Part shown: piece by piece, positions 9,535 to 16,359 of the stretch
Layout: each line of letters begins with the position of its first letter
Numbering within the stretch: the stretch's first letter is position 1
NCBI GenBank assembly: GCA_025057155.1
Contig: JANWYD010000011.1
Location: 1 to 64,000 of the forward strand
Origin: Chloroflexaceae bacterium
GTDB taxonomy: Bacteria > Chloroflexota > Chloroflexia > Chloroflexales > Chloroflexaceae
Length of the DNA stretch: 64,000 nt
Direction: 5' to 3'
The notes under the pieces: model-generated
Seen by the model: only the letters and a program-made list of their open reading frames with translations
The model's database searches: none
Told to the model about the DNA's origin: nothing
Made by a program: the position numbers and the translations under genes

Positions 9535-9570
9535 GCCGGGAGAGGCGAAACAGAGTTCGCCTCTCCCGGC
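9535..9570 (+). terminator. Strong hairpin between livK and livF
   Basis: A perfect 15-bp inverted repeat (GCCGGGAGAGGCGAA and its complement) with a 6-nt loop begins 14 nt after the livK stop. No U-tract follows, so it may act as an mRNA-stabilising 3' stem or partial terminator that keeps binding-protein mRNA more abundant than the downstream genes. Confidence 0.5.
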
Positions 9571-9673
9571 GGCTATGGCACTGGCCGGCAGGGGCGCGGG
9601 GAAACCTGGCCCCCCAACTTTAGTCAACGGTGTTGGGGCGCCTGAGATGCCGGCGCGCAGGGGCAAAAAAGCC

Positions 9674-10465
9674 ATGCTTTCCCTCAACAACATCGAGGTC
9701 ATCTACAACGACGTGGTCCTGGTGCTCAAAGGGCTGTCGCTGGAGGTGCCGGAGGGCCGGATCGTCGCTGTGCTTGGCTCCAACGGCGCGGGCAAGAGCA
9801 CAACGCTCAAAGCGATCTCCGGGCTGCTTAAGCCGGAGAATGGCGAAGTGACCGACGGCGAGATCCGCTTTCTCGACCAGCCGATCCATAAGAAGGACGC
9901 GGCGGCGATCGTGCGCATGGGCATCTTCCAGGTGATGGAGGGGCGGCGCGTCTTCGAGCACCTGACGGTGGAAGAAAACCTGCGCGCCGGGGCCTACACC
10001 CGCGGAAGGGGCGGTTTCGCTCAGGATCTGGAACTGGTCTACAGCTACTTTCCGCGCCTGAAGGAGCGCCGCCATCAGACGGCGGGCTTCCTCAGCGGCG
10101 GCGAACAGCAGATGCTTGCCATCGGGCGGGCGTTGATGGCTCGCCCGCGCCTGATCATGCTCGATGAACCCTCGCTCGGGCTGGCTCCGCTGCTGGTGGA
10201 GGAGATCTTTCGTATTATCAAACGTATCAACAAAGAGCAAGGCACAACCATCCTGCTGGTGGAGCAAAACGCGCGCCTGGCCCTTGATGCCGCCGACCAT
10301 GCGTATATCATGGAGAATGGGCGCATCGTCCTTGATGGCTCGCCTGCCGATCTGAAGGACAATGCCGACGTGCGGGAGTTCTACCTGGGCCTCAACGAAG
10401 TTGGCGGGCGCAAGAGCTACCGTGAGGTCAAACACTATAAACGCCGCAAGCGCTGGCTGTCCTGA
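9674..10465 (+). CDS. livF: LivF-type ABC transporter ATP-binding protein
   Basis: The 263-residue second ATPase of the importer. It has Walker A GSNGAGKSTT, the signature region LSGGEQQMLAIGRAL, Walker B LIMLDEPSLGLAP and switch region LLVEQNARLAL. After the usual LivF end (EFYLGL) there is a basic tail of about 25 residues rich in Lys and Arg, as I recall from LivF proteins in clusters with phenylacetate-CoA-ligase-like genes. The chosen ATG follows AGGGG by 10 nt; another in-frame ATG at 9647 would add nine residues. A degenerate copy of the palindromic repeat lies in the spacer before it. Confidence 0.92.
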   Translation: MLSLNNIEVIYNDVVLVLKGLSLEVPEGRIVAVLGSNGAGKSTTLKAISGLLKPENGEVTDGEIRFLDQPIHKKDAAAIVRMGIFQVMEGRRVFEHLTVEENLRAGAYTRGRGGFAQDLELVYSYFPRLKERRHQTAGFLSGGEQQMLAIGRALMARPRLIMLDEPSLGLAPLLVEEIFRIIKRINKEQGTTILLVEQNARLALDAADHAYIMENGRIVLDGSPADLKDNADVREFYLGLNEVGGRKSYREVKHYKRRKRWLS

Positions 10466-10492
10466 GTGTGGGGAAACCAGGTTTCCCCATAC
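10466..10492. repeat. GGGGAAACC/GGTTTCCCC palindromic repeat
   Basis: A clean copy beginning immediately after the livF stop: GTGTGGGGAAACCAGG then TTTCCCCATAC. It could also act as a 3' stem-loop for livF. Confidence 0.8.
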
Positions 10493-10543
10493 CTCGCAAG
10501 CGGCTTTTGGGGAGGCTCGGAGAGGCGAAGCCCCTCCAAGAAT

Positions 10544-10570
10544 GTTGCGGGGGCCGCAGGCCCCCGCAAC
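10544..10570. repeat. GC-rich perfect hairpin in livF-paaK spacer
   Basis: GTTGCGGGGGCC and its exact complement flank the 3-nt loop GCA. It belongs to the mosaic of small palindromes between 10466 and 10700; no T-tract follows. Confidence 0.65.
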
Positions 10571-10680
10571 CCCTGCCGAGGCGAAGCGCTGTTGCAATAC
10601 GAACGGAAAGCATACCAGGCCCCTATCCGGACGCCTCCCTCAGAAGGGTCTGGGAGGGCGTGGCCTTCCCAGAACGGCAT

Positions 10681-10700
10681 CGGATAACCAGGTTATCCGG
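10681..10700. repeat. Variant palindrome (GGATAACCAGGTTATCC)
   Basis: A perfect palindrome with the same ACC-A-GGT centre as the main repeat family but different outer arms. It lies 24 nt before the ligase start. Confidence 0.6.
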
Positions 10701-10724
10701 ATAGGCCTGAAACAATGAGGGGCC

Positions 10725-11945
10725 ATGGATCTCCAGGCTTTCTATGCCAGCTTTGACCAGCGCGTTCGCGAGATCGTCGCCTATGGCTACGATCATTCGC
10801 CGGCCTTTCGCCAGCGGATGGACGCCGCGGGGTTGACGCCTGCCGCCATTCAGAGCGCCGCCGATCTGGCGCGCCTGCCGGTGCTGCGCAAGGAGCGCCT
10901 GGTCGAGATCCAGCGCCAGGGGCCGGGTCTCGGCGGGATGCTGACCGTGCCGCTTTCGAGCCTGCGGCGCGTCTTCCAGTCGCCCGGCCCGATCTACGAT
11001 CCCGAACCGGACGAGCCGGACTCGTGGCGCTGGGCCCCGGCGTTCCGCGCTGCCGGCTTCGGGCCGGGCGACGTTGTGCTGAACTGCTTCGGCTACCACC
11101 TGACGCCTGCGGGGGTAATGTTCGAGGAGGGCGCGCGCGCCGTGGGCTGCGCGGTGATCCCGGCGGGGATCGGCGCGCAGCACCAGCAGATCGAGGCCAT
11201 GCTCGATCTTGGCGTCACCGCTTATGCCGGGCTGCCGAGCTACCTCAAGGCCCTGCTGGAGAAGGCCGTGGAGCTGGGCCACGATCCGCGGGCCTGGCCG
11301 CTCAACAAGGCCTTCGTGGCCGCCGAGCCGCTGCCGCCCTCGCTGCGGGCGCTCTTCGAGGAGCAGTACGGCATTCTGGTCTACGACGGCTATGGCACTG
11401 CCGAGGCGGGTAACCTGGGCTACAACGGCCCTGAACGCCAGGGCTGGCACCTGCCCGATGACGCCCTGGTACAGGTGTGCGATCTGAACACCGGTGAACC
11501 GTTGCCGCCAGGCCAGACAGGCGAGGTGGTGGTGACGTTGTTCCGGCGCGACTACATCCTGGTGCGCTTCGCTGTGGGCGATCTCTCGGCGGTCATGGAA
11601 CCTGGCCCGCCGACGGTCATCCCCACGCCGCGGCTGGTGGGCTGGCTCGGGCGCAGCGGCGACAGCGTCAAGGTGCGCGGGCTGTTCGTGCATCCGCGCC
11701 ACGTTGATGAGGCGCTGCGCGGCATCGCGGGGGTGGCCGCCTACCAGGCGGTGGTGGTGCGTGAGAGCCATCGCGACGACCTGATCTGCCGGGTAGTTCC
11801 GGCGAGCGACGCCGATCCCGCCACCCTGAGCGCGGAGGTCGAGGCGGCACTGCACGAAACGCTCAAGCTGCGCTGCCGCGTCGAACTGGTTTCCGGCCTG
11901 CCTGCCGACGCGAGGCAGTTCGTCGATGAGCGGCGTTGGGACTGA
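10725..11945 (+). CDS. Phenylacetate-CoA ligase-like adenylate-forming enzyme
   Basis: A 406-residue PaaK-type ANL enzyme (the family is about 430). It begins with FDQRVREIVAYGYDHSPAFRQRM, typical of PaaK, and has VYDGYGTAEAG near residue 222 in the adenine-binding position and a C-terminal swivel domain (GDSVKVRGLFVHP). The Ser/Thr/Gly-rich phosphate loop is diverged: the corresponding region reads LRRVFQSPGPIYDP, as in the sub-family linked to liv-type importers. It closes the cluster and probably converts the imported acid, or a product of it, to a CoA ester. The exact substrate is unknown. Confidence 0.85.
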   Translation: MDLQAFYASFDQRVREIVAYGYDHSPAFRQRMDAAGLTPAAIQSAADLARLPVLRKERLVEIQRQGPGLGGMLTVPLSSLRRVFQSPGPIYDPEPDEPDSWRWAPAFRAAGFGPGDVVLNCFGYHLTPAGVMFEEGARAVGCAVIPAGIGAQHQQIEAMLDLGVTAYAGLPSYLKALLEKAVELGHDPRAWPLNKAFVAAEPLPPSLRALFEEQYGILVYDGYGTAEAGNLGYNGPERQGWHLPDDALVQVCDLNTGEPLPPGQTGEVVVTLFRRDYILVRFAVGDLSAVMEPGPPTVIPTPRLVGWLGRSGDSVKVRGLFVHPRHVDEALRGIAGVAAYQAVVVRESHRDDLICRVVPASDADPATLSAEVEAALHETLKLRCRVELVSGLPADARQFVDERRWD

Positions 11946-12053
11946 GGCGCGGGGTGGCGCCGGGCGCCCGGTGGCTCTGCTGTTCAACCTGCATGTTCCT
12001 CGGAGAGCGTAGCCCTCTCGAAACATCCGCTGAGCGGCCCGATGGCGCGCCGA

Positions 12054-12497
12054 TCAGGATTTCTTGCTAAACAGCGCAACGATCAGCAGGGGCGCGCCAT
12101 CGGCCAGATTGGGAGCGTAGCCGATTAGCAGCACCTGCTCGCCAGCCTCGGCTCCGCGCAGCCAGCCCGCGCTGTTGAAGGCGCTGCCTTCCGTGCGCAA
12201 CTCCGGCGCTGCTTTCCAGCCCGCACCCTCCAGCGTCTCCCGGTAGAAGCGTTCCACCTCCGGCCAGGCAGCGGCGGCGGGGAGGCGGTAGCGGCGAATG
12301 TCGCTGGTCAGATCGGCCCCCACGGCGCCCTGCAACGCTCCAGCCAGGCTGTCGGCGCTCGCGCTCGCGCCAGGCGCCAGGGTGATGGCCTCGGGAAAGG
12401 CGGGTATCGCGGTTAACGTCACCGGGCGGTCGCCGCAGCCGGCCAGGAGCGGCAGGAACGCGACAAACACGAGCGTGAGGCGGGCAAGTAGGCGCAT
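12054..12497 (-). CDS. Small lipoprotein of unknown function
   Basis: A 147-residue secreted protein. The first 21 residues form a signal peptide ending in the lipobox LLAGC, so it is probably membrane-anchored by lipid. The mature part holds one compact domain with RYRLPAAAAWPEVERFYRETLEGAGW, which resembles the small alpha/beta units that measure a two-residue change in other Chloroflexi lipoproteins; I do not recognise a named family. It is convergent with the ligase gene and divergent from the lysine leader region. Confidence 0.75.
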   Translation of the reverse strand: MRLLARLTLVFVAFLPLLAGCGDRPVTLTAIPAFPEAITLAPGASASADSLAGALQGAVGADLTSDIRRYRLPAAAAWPEVERFYRETLEGAGWKAAPELRTEGSAFNSAGWLRGAEAGEQVLLIGYAPNLADGAPLLIVALFSKKS

Positions 12498-12588
12498 GGG
12501 TAGAGATCCTCTGGCTGATCACCGATTTTCCCGGAAGCACTTTACTCTGCAAAGCTTCCGCTGCTATCATTGTACCGGACCTGTAATC

Positions 12589-12643
12589 ACCGCAGAGGAC
12601 GCGGAGGGTGCAGAGGGTTTTCAACCGGCGCATCCTCTGCGGT
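12589..12643. repeat. ACCGCAGAGGA inverted repeat
   Basis: An 11-bp inverted repeat (ACCGCAGAGGA / TCCTCTGCGGT) encloses a 33-nt core. A related degenerate copy is at 19859-19926. Repeats of this type are common in many bacterial intergenic regions. Confidence 0.65.
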
Positions 12644-12673
12644 AAACCTCAACACCTGGCGACGACGAGCCGT

Positions 12674-12702
12674 TTGACGTCCGCGCGGAAGTGTGCTATG
12701 CT
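12674..12702 (+). promoter_or_regulatory. Promoter of the lysine biosynthesis cluster
   Basis: TTGACG at 12674-12679 and TATGCT at 12697-12702 are spaced by exactly 17 nt. The predicted start near 12709 places a short leader reading frame at the very 5' end of the transcript. Confidence 0.72.
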
Positions 12703-12726
12703 CCCGCTAGCACAATGAGGGATGAA

Positions 12727-12801
12727 ATGAGGCAAAAGATGCAGCAGCACTGCTCCAAGCAGGTCAAGCGGGCGAAGAAGCCGGCCGGAAGGTCTGGTTA
12801 G
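12727..12801 (+). CDS. Lys-rich leader peptide (putative attenuator)
   Basis: A 24-codon frame starting at an ATG with AGGG 5 nt upstream (an ATG at 12715 would add four residues). It encodes five lysines: codons at 12736, 12757, 12766 and a tandem pair at 12775-12780. Lysine is rare in proteins of this GC-rich genome. The last two sense codons and adjacent bases contain GGTCTGGT (12791-12798), which is complementary to ACCAGACC in the loop of the terminator just downstream. Its position, composition and pairing fit a leader peptide that senses charged tRNA-Lys for the lysine operon (inference). A leader-peptide attenuator for the lysine cluster has, as I recall, been described in Thermus thermophilus. 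Confidence 0.6.
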   Translation: MRQKMQQHCSKQVKRAKKPAGRSG

Positions 12802-12828
12802 CGCCGCTTGCACGCGCGGATCGAGTGT

Positions 12829-12873
12829 AGGCCCGGAGTACCAGACCAGATGGTGCGCCGGGCCTTTCGTTTT
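12829..12873 (+). terminator. Intrinsic terminator (putative lysine attenuator)
   Basis: AGGCCCGG (12829-12836) pairs with CCGGGCCT (12858-12865) and is followed by TTCGTTTT. An inner ACCA/TGGT pair extends the stem. The terminator lies between the promoter and homocitrate synthase, so it would stop transcription before the lysine genes. ACCAGACC in its loop can instead pair with GGTCTGGT at the end of the leader peptide frame. Confidence 0.68.
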
Positions 12874-12887
12874 CCCGGAGGTGCGCG

Positions 12888-13001
12888 ATGAAACTGCACG
12901 CCAGTATTCCGACCACCGTGGCCATTACTCCACGCTACTGCCGCCCGGAGCTGTTTGGCGCTTGCCAGGTGAGAGAAGGATTCTATCCCTATGCCGCTTG
13001 A
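12888..13001 (+). CDS. Possible 37-residue small protein coupled to homocitrate synthase
   Basis: An ATG preceded by a strong GGAGG (spacing 7) opens a 37-codon frame (starts MKLHASIPTT) right after the attenuator. It ends at TGA 12999-13001, overlapping the homocitrate synthase start by 11 nt. No family is recognised. The ribosome site here is far stronger than the one in front of the enzyme gene, so the frame may serve to couple translation into the enzyme, or may be a true small protein. Its coding status needs conservation or expression data. Confidence 0.4.
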   Translation: MKLHASIPTTVAITPRYCRPELFGACQVREGFYPYAA

Positions 13002-14115
13002 GCGCTTCTTTCTCCTCGACACGACTCTGCGCGAGGGCGAGCAGTTCGCCACGGCGCGCTTTACCAGCGCCCAGCGCCTGGCGGTGGCCGAGGCCCTGGA
13101 CGCCGTCGGAGTCGAGTATATTGAACTGACCTCGCCTGCCGCCTCACCCCAGAGCGCCCGCGATCTCGAAACGATCGCCAGCCGCGGGCTGCGCGCCCGC
13201 GTGGTCACTCACGTGCGTTGCCATCCCGATGACGCGCGTATGGCAGTCGAATGCGGGGCCCAGGGCGTGAATCTGCTCTACGCCACCTCCGAACCCCTGC
13301 GCCGCGCCAGTCATGGCCGTGACCTTGACCAGATTATCGCCGAAGCCGAGGTGGTGATCAGCTACCTCCGCCGGCACAACGTTGAGGTCCGCTTCTCGGC
13401 TGAAGACACCTTCCGCACCGATCTGCCCTCCCTCCTCCGCGTGTACCAGGCCGTGGCCGCGATGGGTGTGCACCGCATCGGCCTGGCGGATACGGTGGGC
13501 ATCGCCACGCCGCGGCAGGTGTATGATGTCGTGTCACAGGTGCGCGCGGCGGTAGACTGCGATATCGAGTTCCATGGCCACAATGACTCGGGTTGCGCGA
13601 TCGCCAATGCCTTCTGCGCCCTCGAAGCCGGCGCGACCCACATTGACGTCACGGTGCTGGGCATCGGCGAGCGCAACGGCATTGCCTCCCTCAGCGGCAT
13701 GATCGCCCGCCTGGCGACGCTTGACCCGGCCCTCGTATCGCGTTACAACCTGGAGCGCCTGCCCGAGCTCGACCGCATGGTGGCCGACCTGGTCGGGGTG
13801 CCGGTACCCTTCGACGCACCCATCTCCAGTCCCTTCGCTTTTCATCACAAAGCCGGTCTGCACACCAAAGCCGTGCTACGCGATCCGCGGAGCTACGAGG
13901 CGCTCGACCCGACCCTCTTTGGGCGCAGCCGCACCGTGGCCGTCGCCCATCGCCTGGTGGGCTGGCACGCTGTCGCCGAACGCGCCCGCGAGCTAGGAAT
14001 CTACCTGAGCGAGACGGCTGCTCGCCAGGCTGCTGCGCGCATCAAGGCCCTCGGCGATGAGCGCGAAATCGATAGTACGACCGTGGATGAGATTTTGTAC
14101 GAGTTTGCTGAATAA
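12991..14115 (+). CDS. lysS: Homocitrate synthase (LysW-type lysine pathway)
   Basis: A 374-residue DRE-TIM metallolyase that condenses 2-oxoglutarate with acetyl-CoA to homocitrate, the first step of alpha-aminoadipate lysine synthesis. The N-terminus has LLDTTLREGEQF (D10, R14, E15), and the metal-binding HGHND motif is at 195-199. Conserved family blocks include TSPAASPQS, RFSAEDTFR, GLADTVG and GIGERNG. Length and pattern match the Thermus-type homocitrate synthase rather than 2-isopropylmalate synthase, and the neighbours confirm the pathway. It overlaps the end of a possible small frame and lies downstream of a probable lysine attenuator. Confidence 0.93.
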   Translation: MPLERFFLLDTTLREGEQFATARFTSAQRLAVAEALDAVGVEYIELTSPAASPQSARDLETIASRGLRARVVTHVRCHPDDARMAVECGAQGVNLLYATSEPLRRASHGRDLDQIIAEAEVVISYLRRHNVEVRFSAEDTFRTDLPSLLRVYQAVAAMGVHRIGLADTVGIATPRQVYDVVSQVRAAVDCDIEFHGHNDSGCAIANAFCALEAGATHIDVTVLGIGERNGIASLSGMIARLATLDPALVSRYNLERLPELDRMVADLVGVPVPFDAPISSPFAFHHKAGLHTKAVLRDPRSYEALDPTLFGRSRTVAVAHRLVGWHAVAERARELGIYLSETAARQAAARIKALGDEREIDSTTVDEILYEFAE

Positions 14116-14141
14116 CTGACTCTATAACTGGTTGGAGGGAC

Positions 14142-14164
14142 GTGGGGAAACCGGGTTTCCCCAT
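14142..14164. repeat. GGGGAAACC/GGTTTCCCC palindromic repeat
   Basis: GTGGGGAAACCGGG then TTTCCCCAT, 26 nt after the homocitrate synthase stop, inside the lysine operon. Confidence 0.8.
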
Positions 14165-14216
14165 CCCCCCTGCCCGAGAGGAGGACCGCTCCTCCCTCGA
14201 ACCGGGCAGTGGAGTA

Positions 14217-14238
14217 TGGGAAAAGTGGGTTTCCCCTC
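14217..14238. repeat. Diverged palindromic repeat of the same family
   Basis: GGGAAAAGTGGG then TTTCCCC, the second copy within the homocitrate synthase-homoaconitase spacer. Confidence 0.6.
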
Positions 14239-14343
14239 GCCCCGGCCCGATGGAAGTGGCAGGGAAACGTTTTCACCGCTAAGCAGGCATGGGGCGTGAC
14301 GAGCAAGCGTCGCCCGGCCTATGCCAGGTGCAACGAGGCAAGT

Positions 14344-15594
14344 ATGGCGCAAACCCTTAGTGAGCAGATCCTCTCTCGCGCGGCGGGACGTCCAGTGTCC
14401 GCGGGGGAGGTGGTAACGGTCAATGTGGACCTGGTGATGATGCACGATAGCCTGTCACCGGGGATCATCCGGGTGTTGCACGAAGAACTTGGCGCCGAGC
14501 GGGTCTGGGACCCGGAGCGGGTTGCGGTGGTGATTGACCACGTGGCCCCGGCTGCCAGCGTACAGACGGCGGAGAAGCAGGCAGAGGTGCGGCGCTGGGT
14601 GCGCGCCCAGGGCATCAAGCACCTGTTCGACGTCGGGCGGGGGATTTCCCACCCGGTGCTGGTGGAGGAGGGCCTGGCCCGCCCGGGCATGGTCATCGTG
14701 GGCAGCGATAGCCATTCGACTGCCTACGGCTGTGTGGGGGCCTTCGGTACCGGAATGGGCACCACCGATATCGCCCTGGCCGTTGCCACCGGTCGAACCT
14801 GGTTCCGCGTGCCCGAGACGGTGCTGGTGCGCGCGCGGGGACGCTTTCGTCCCGGCGTCAGCGCCAAGGATCTGGGGCTGAAGGCCGCGCGCCTGCTCCG
14901 CGCCGACGGGGCCACCTACGCTGCCGTCGAGTGGCACGGGGTCGAGTTCCTCAGCGTGATGGAGCGAATGACCCTGGCGACCCTTTCAATCGAGGTTGGC
15001 GCGAAGGCGGGCATCGTGCCTCCCACCGGGCTGTCGCAACCTGTCCCGCACTGGCTGCGCGTGGAGGAGGGCGCCTGCTACAGCCGCGTGGTTGAGATTG
15101 ACCTCGACGACCTGGAGCCGCAGGTCAGCGCGCCGCACACTGTAGACAACGTGACCGACCTGCGCGACCTGGGCCGCGTCGCGGTGGATGTGGTCTACCT
15201 GGGCACCTGCACCAACGGCCATTACGAAGACATGGCCGCCGCAGCGCGCATTCTGCGCGGGCGGCGCGTGGCGCCCGGCGTGCGGATGCTGGTGGTGCCG
15301 GCCAGCGCCCAGGCACTGCAACTGGCTGCCGAGGACGGCACCCTGGCGACCCTGCTGGCCGCCGGGGCGACCATCGGCACCCCGGGCTGCGGCGCGTGCA
15401 TCGGGCGGCATATGGGCGTGCTCGCGCCCGGCGAGGTTTGTCTGTTCACCGGCAACCGCAACTTCCGCGGGCGCATGGGCAGCCCCGAGGCCCGCATTTA
15501 CCTGGCTTCGCCGGAAGTGGCTGCCGCAACCGCGATCACAGGCTACATAACCCACCCGCAGGACGTGATTGACGCGCCCTACGACGAGCCGTGA
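14344..15594 (+). CDS. lysT: Homoaconitase large subunit
   Basis: A 416-residue aconitase-family large subunit that isomerises homocitrate to homoisocitrate with its small-subunit partner. The three 4Fe-4S ligands are visible: C289 in GTCTNG, and C349 and C352 in GCGAC. SDSHSTAYGCVGAFGTGMGTTD (about 131-152) is the substrate-binding region. Length fits archaeal/Thermus-type LeuC/LysT proteins of about 420. The start used is the ATG after GAGG (spacing about 7); upstream in-frame codons fall in repeat sequence. LeuC function cannot be excluded from this gene alone, but neighbours belong to the lysine pathway. Confidence 0.92.
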   Translation: MAQTLSEQILSRAAGRPVSAGEVVTVNVDLVMMHDSLSPGIIRVLHEELGAERVWDPERVAVVIDHVAPAASVQTAEKQAEVRRWVRAQGIKHLFDVGRGISHPVLVEEGLARPGMVIVGSDSHSTAYGCVGAFGTGMGTTDIALAVATGRTWFRVPETVLVRARGRFRPGVSAKDLGLKAARLLRADGATYAAVEWHGVEFLSVMERMTLATLSIEVGAKAGIVPPTGLSQPVPHWLRVEEGACYSRVVEIDLDDLEPQVSAPHTVDNVTDLRDLGRVAVDVVYLGTCTNGHYEDMAAAARILRGRRVAPGVRMLVVPASAQALQLAAEDGTLATLLAAGATIGTPGCGACIGRHMGVLAPGEVCLFTGNRNFRGRMGSPEARIYLASPEVAAATAITGYITHPQDVIDAPYDEP

Positions 15595-15637
15595 GCGTCG
15601 TCGGCCCGTTTACGCCTCAGGAACAGGGAGTGCATCT

Positions 15638-16135
15638 ATGGCTCGCGTCTGGTTATTTGGCGCTGACATTAATACCGATCAGATCGTTCCAGGGCGCTAT
15701 GCCCCGTATATGCTCAAGAATGAGGACGATCTGCGCAAGTACCCGTTCATCGAACATCGGCCCGACTTTGCCGCGAATGTGCGTCCGGGAGACATCATCG
15801 TGGCCGGCAACAACTTCGGCTGCGGCAGTTCTCGCGAGTACGCGCCTCTGGCGCTGCGCATGGTTGGCATTGGCGCGATCATTGCGCCACTGTTCGCCCG
15901 CATCTTCTTCCGCAATGCCCTGAATCTTGGCATCCCGTGCTTTACCGCCGATCTCACCGGCGAACTGCGCGATGGCGAGGAAGTGGAACTGGACCTGGAG
16001 CAGGGGCGCATCTATACCGGTGACGGACGCACCATCCAGTTGCCGCCGCCTCCGGCCTTCCTGCGCGAGGTCTGGGCCGCGGGGGGCATTGTGCCCTTCT
16101 ATCGGAAGTATGGGCGGTTTCCCGGCGAGGGCTGA
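15638..16135 (+). CDS. lysU: Homoaconitase small subunit
   Basis: A 165-residue swivel-domain subunit with DINTDQIVPGRY near the N-terminus and GNNFGCGSSREYAPLAL around residues 53-69, the hallmark of LeuD/LysU proteins. The loop after TDQI is YAPYMLKN, which fits the short homoaconitase/isopropylmalate group. GGGAG precedes the ATG by 7 nt. It directly follows the large subunit. Its stop codon TGA forms the left edge of a 142-bp inverted-repeat element. Confidence 0.92.
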   Translation: MARVWLFGADINTDQIVPGRYAPYMLKNEDDLRKYPFIEHRPDFAANVRPGDIIVAGNNFGCGSSREYAPLALRMVGIGAIIAPLFARIFFRNALNLGIPCFTADLTGELRDGEEVELDLEQGRIYTGDGRTIQLPPPPAFLREVWAAGGIVPFYRKYGRFPGEG

Positions 16136-16276
16136 GTAGTGTGTGAACGAAGTTTTTGGCTAAACGCATCCCCTCCCCAACCCTCCCCCGCAGGGGAGGG
16201 CGCCTGGCGCTTCCCTCAACGGGGGGAGGCTGGGAAAGGGGGCGAAAAGGCGAGGAAACTTGCTTCACAGACTACT
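16135..16276. mobile_element. 142-bp terminal-inverted-repeat element (MITE-like), copy 1
   Basis: The left end AGTAGTGTGTGAACGAAGTT and the right end, read in reverse complement (AGTAGTCTGTGAAGCAAGTT), form imperfect 20-bp terminal inverted repeats. The core has CCCTCCCC-rich stem sequences also present in copy 3 (42031-42170). No reading frame is expected. It starts at the stop codon of the preceding gene inside the lysine operon. Confidence 0.65.
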
Positions 16277-16291
16277 GAGTGGCCGGAGGGT

Positions 16292-16314
16292 TGGGAAAAG
16301 TCGGTTTCCCCAGG
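16292..16314. repeat. Palindromic repeat followed by GCAACCC hairpin
   Basis: TTGGGAAAAGTCGG then TTTCCCCA belongs to the main repeat family. It is followed by a perfect hairpin at 16317-16339 (GGCGCAACCC / GGGTTGCGCC, 3-nt loop) ending 20 nt before the next start codon. Confidence 0.65.
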
Positions 16315-16359
16315 TGGGCGCAACCCGGAGGGTTGCGCCTGTAACCCAGGAATGATGGA

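Noticed and set aside
10623-12026. 467-codon minus-strand frame opposite the PaaK-like ligase
   Set aside because: His/Arg/Gln-rich shadow with no motif; it runs through the repeat-filled spacer. The plus-strand ligase is clear.
12703-12880. Lysine (L-box) riboswitch ahead of the lysine genes
   Set aside because: The leader is too short and lacks the five-helix core; the Lys-rich frame with terminator explains the region better.
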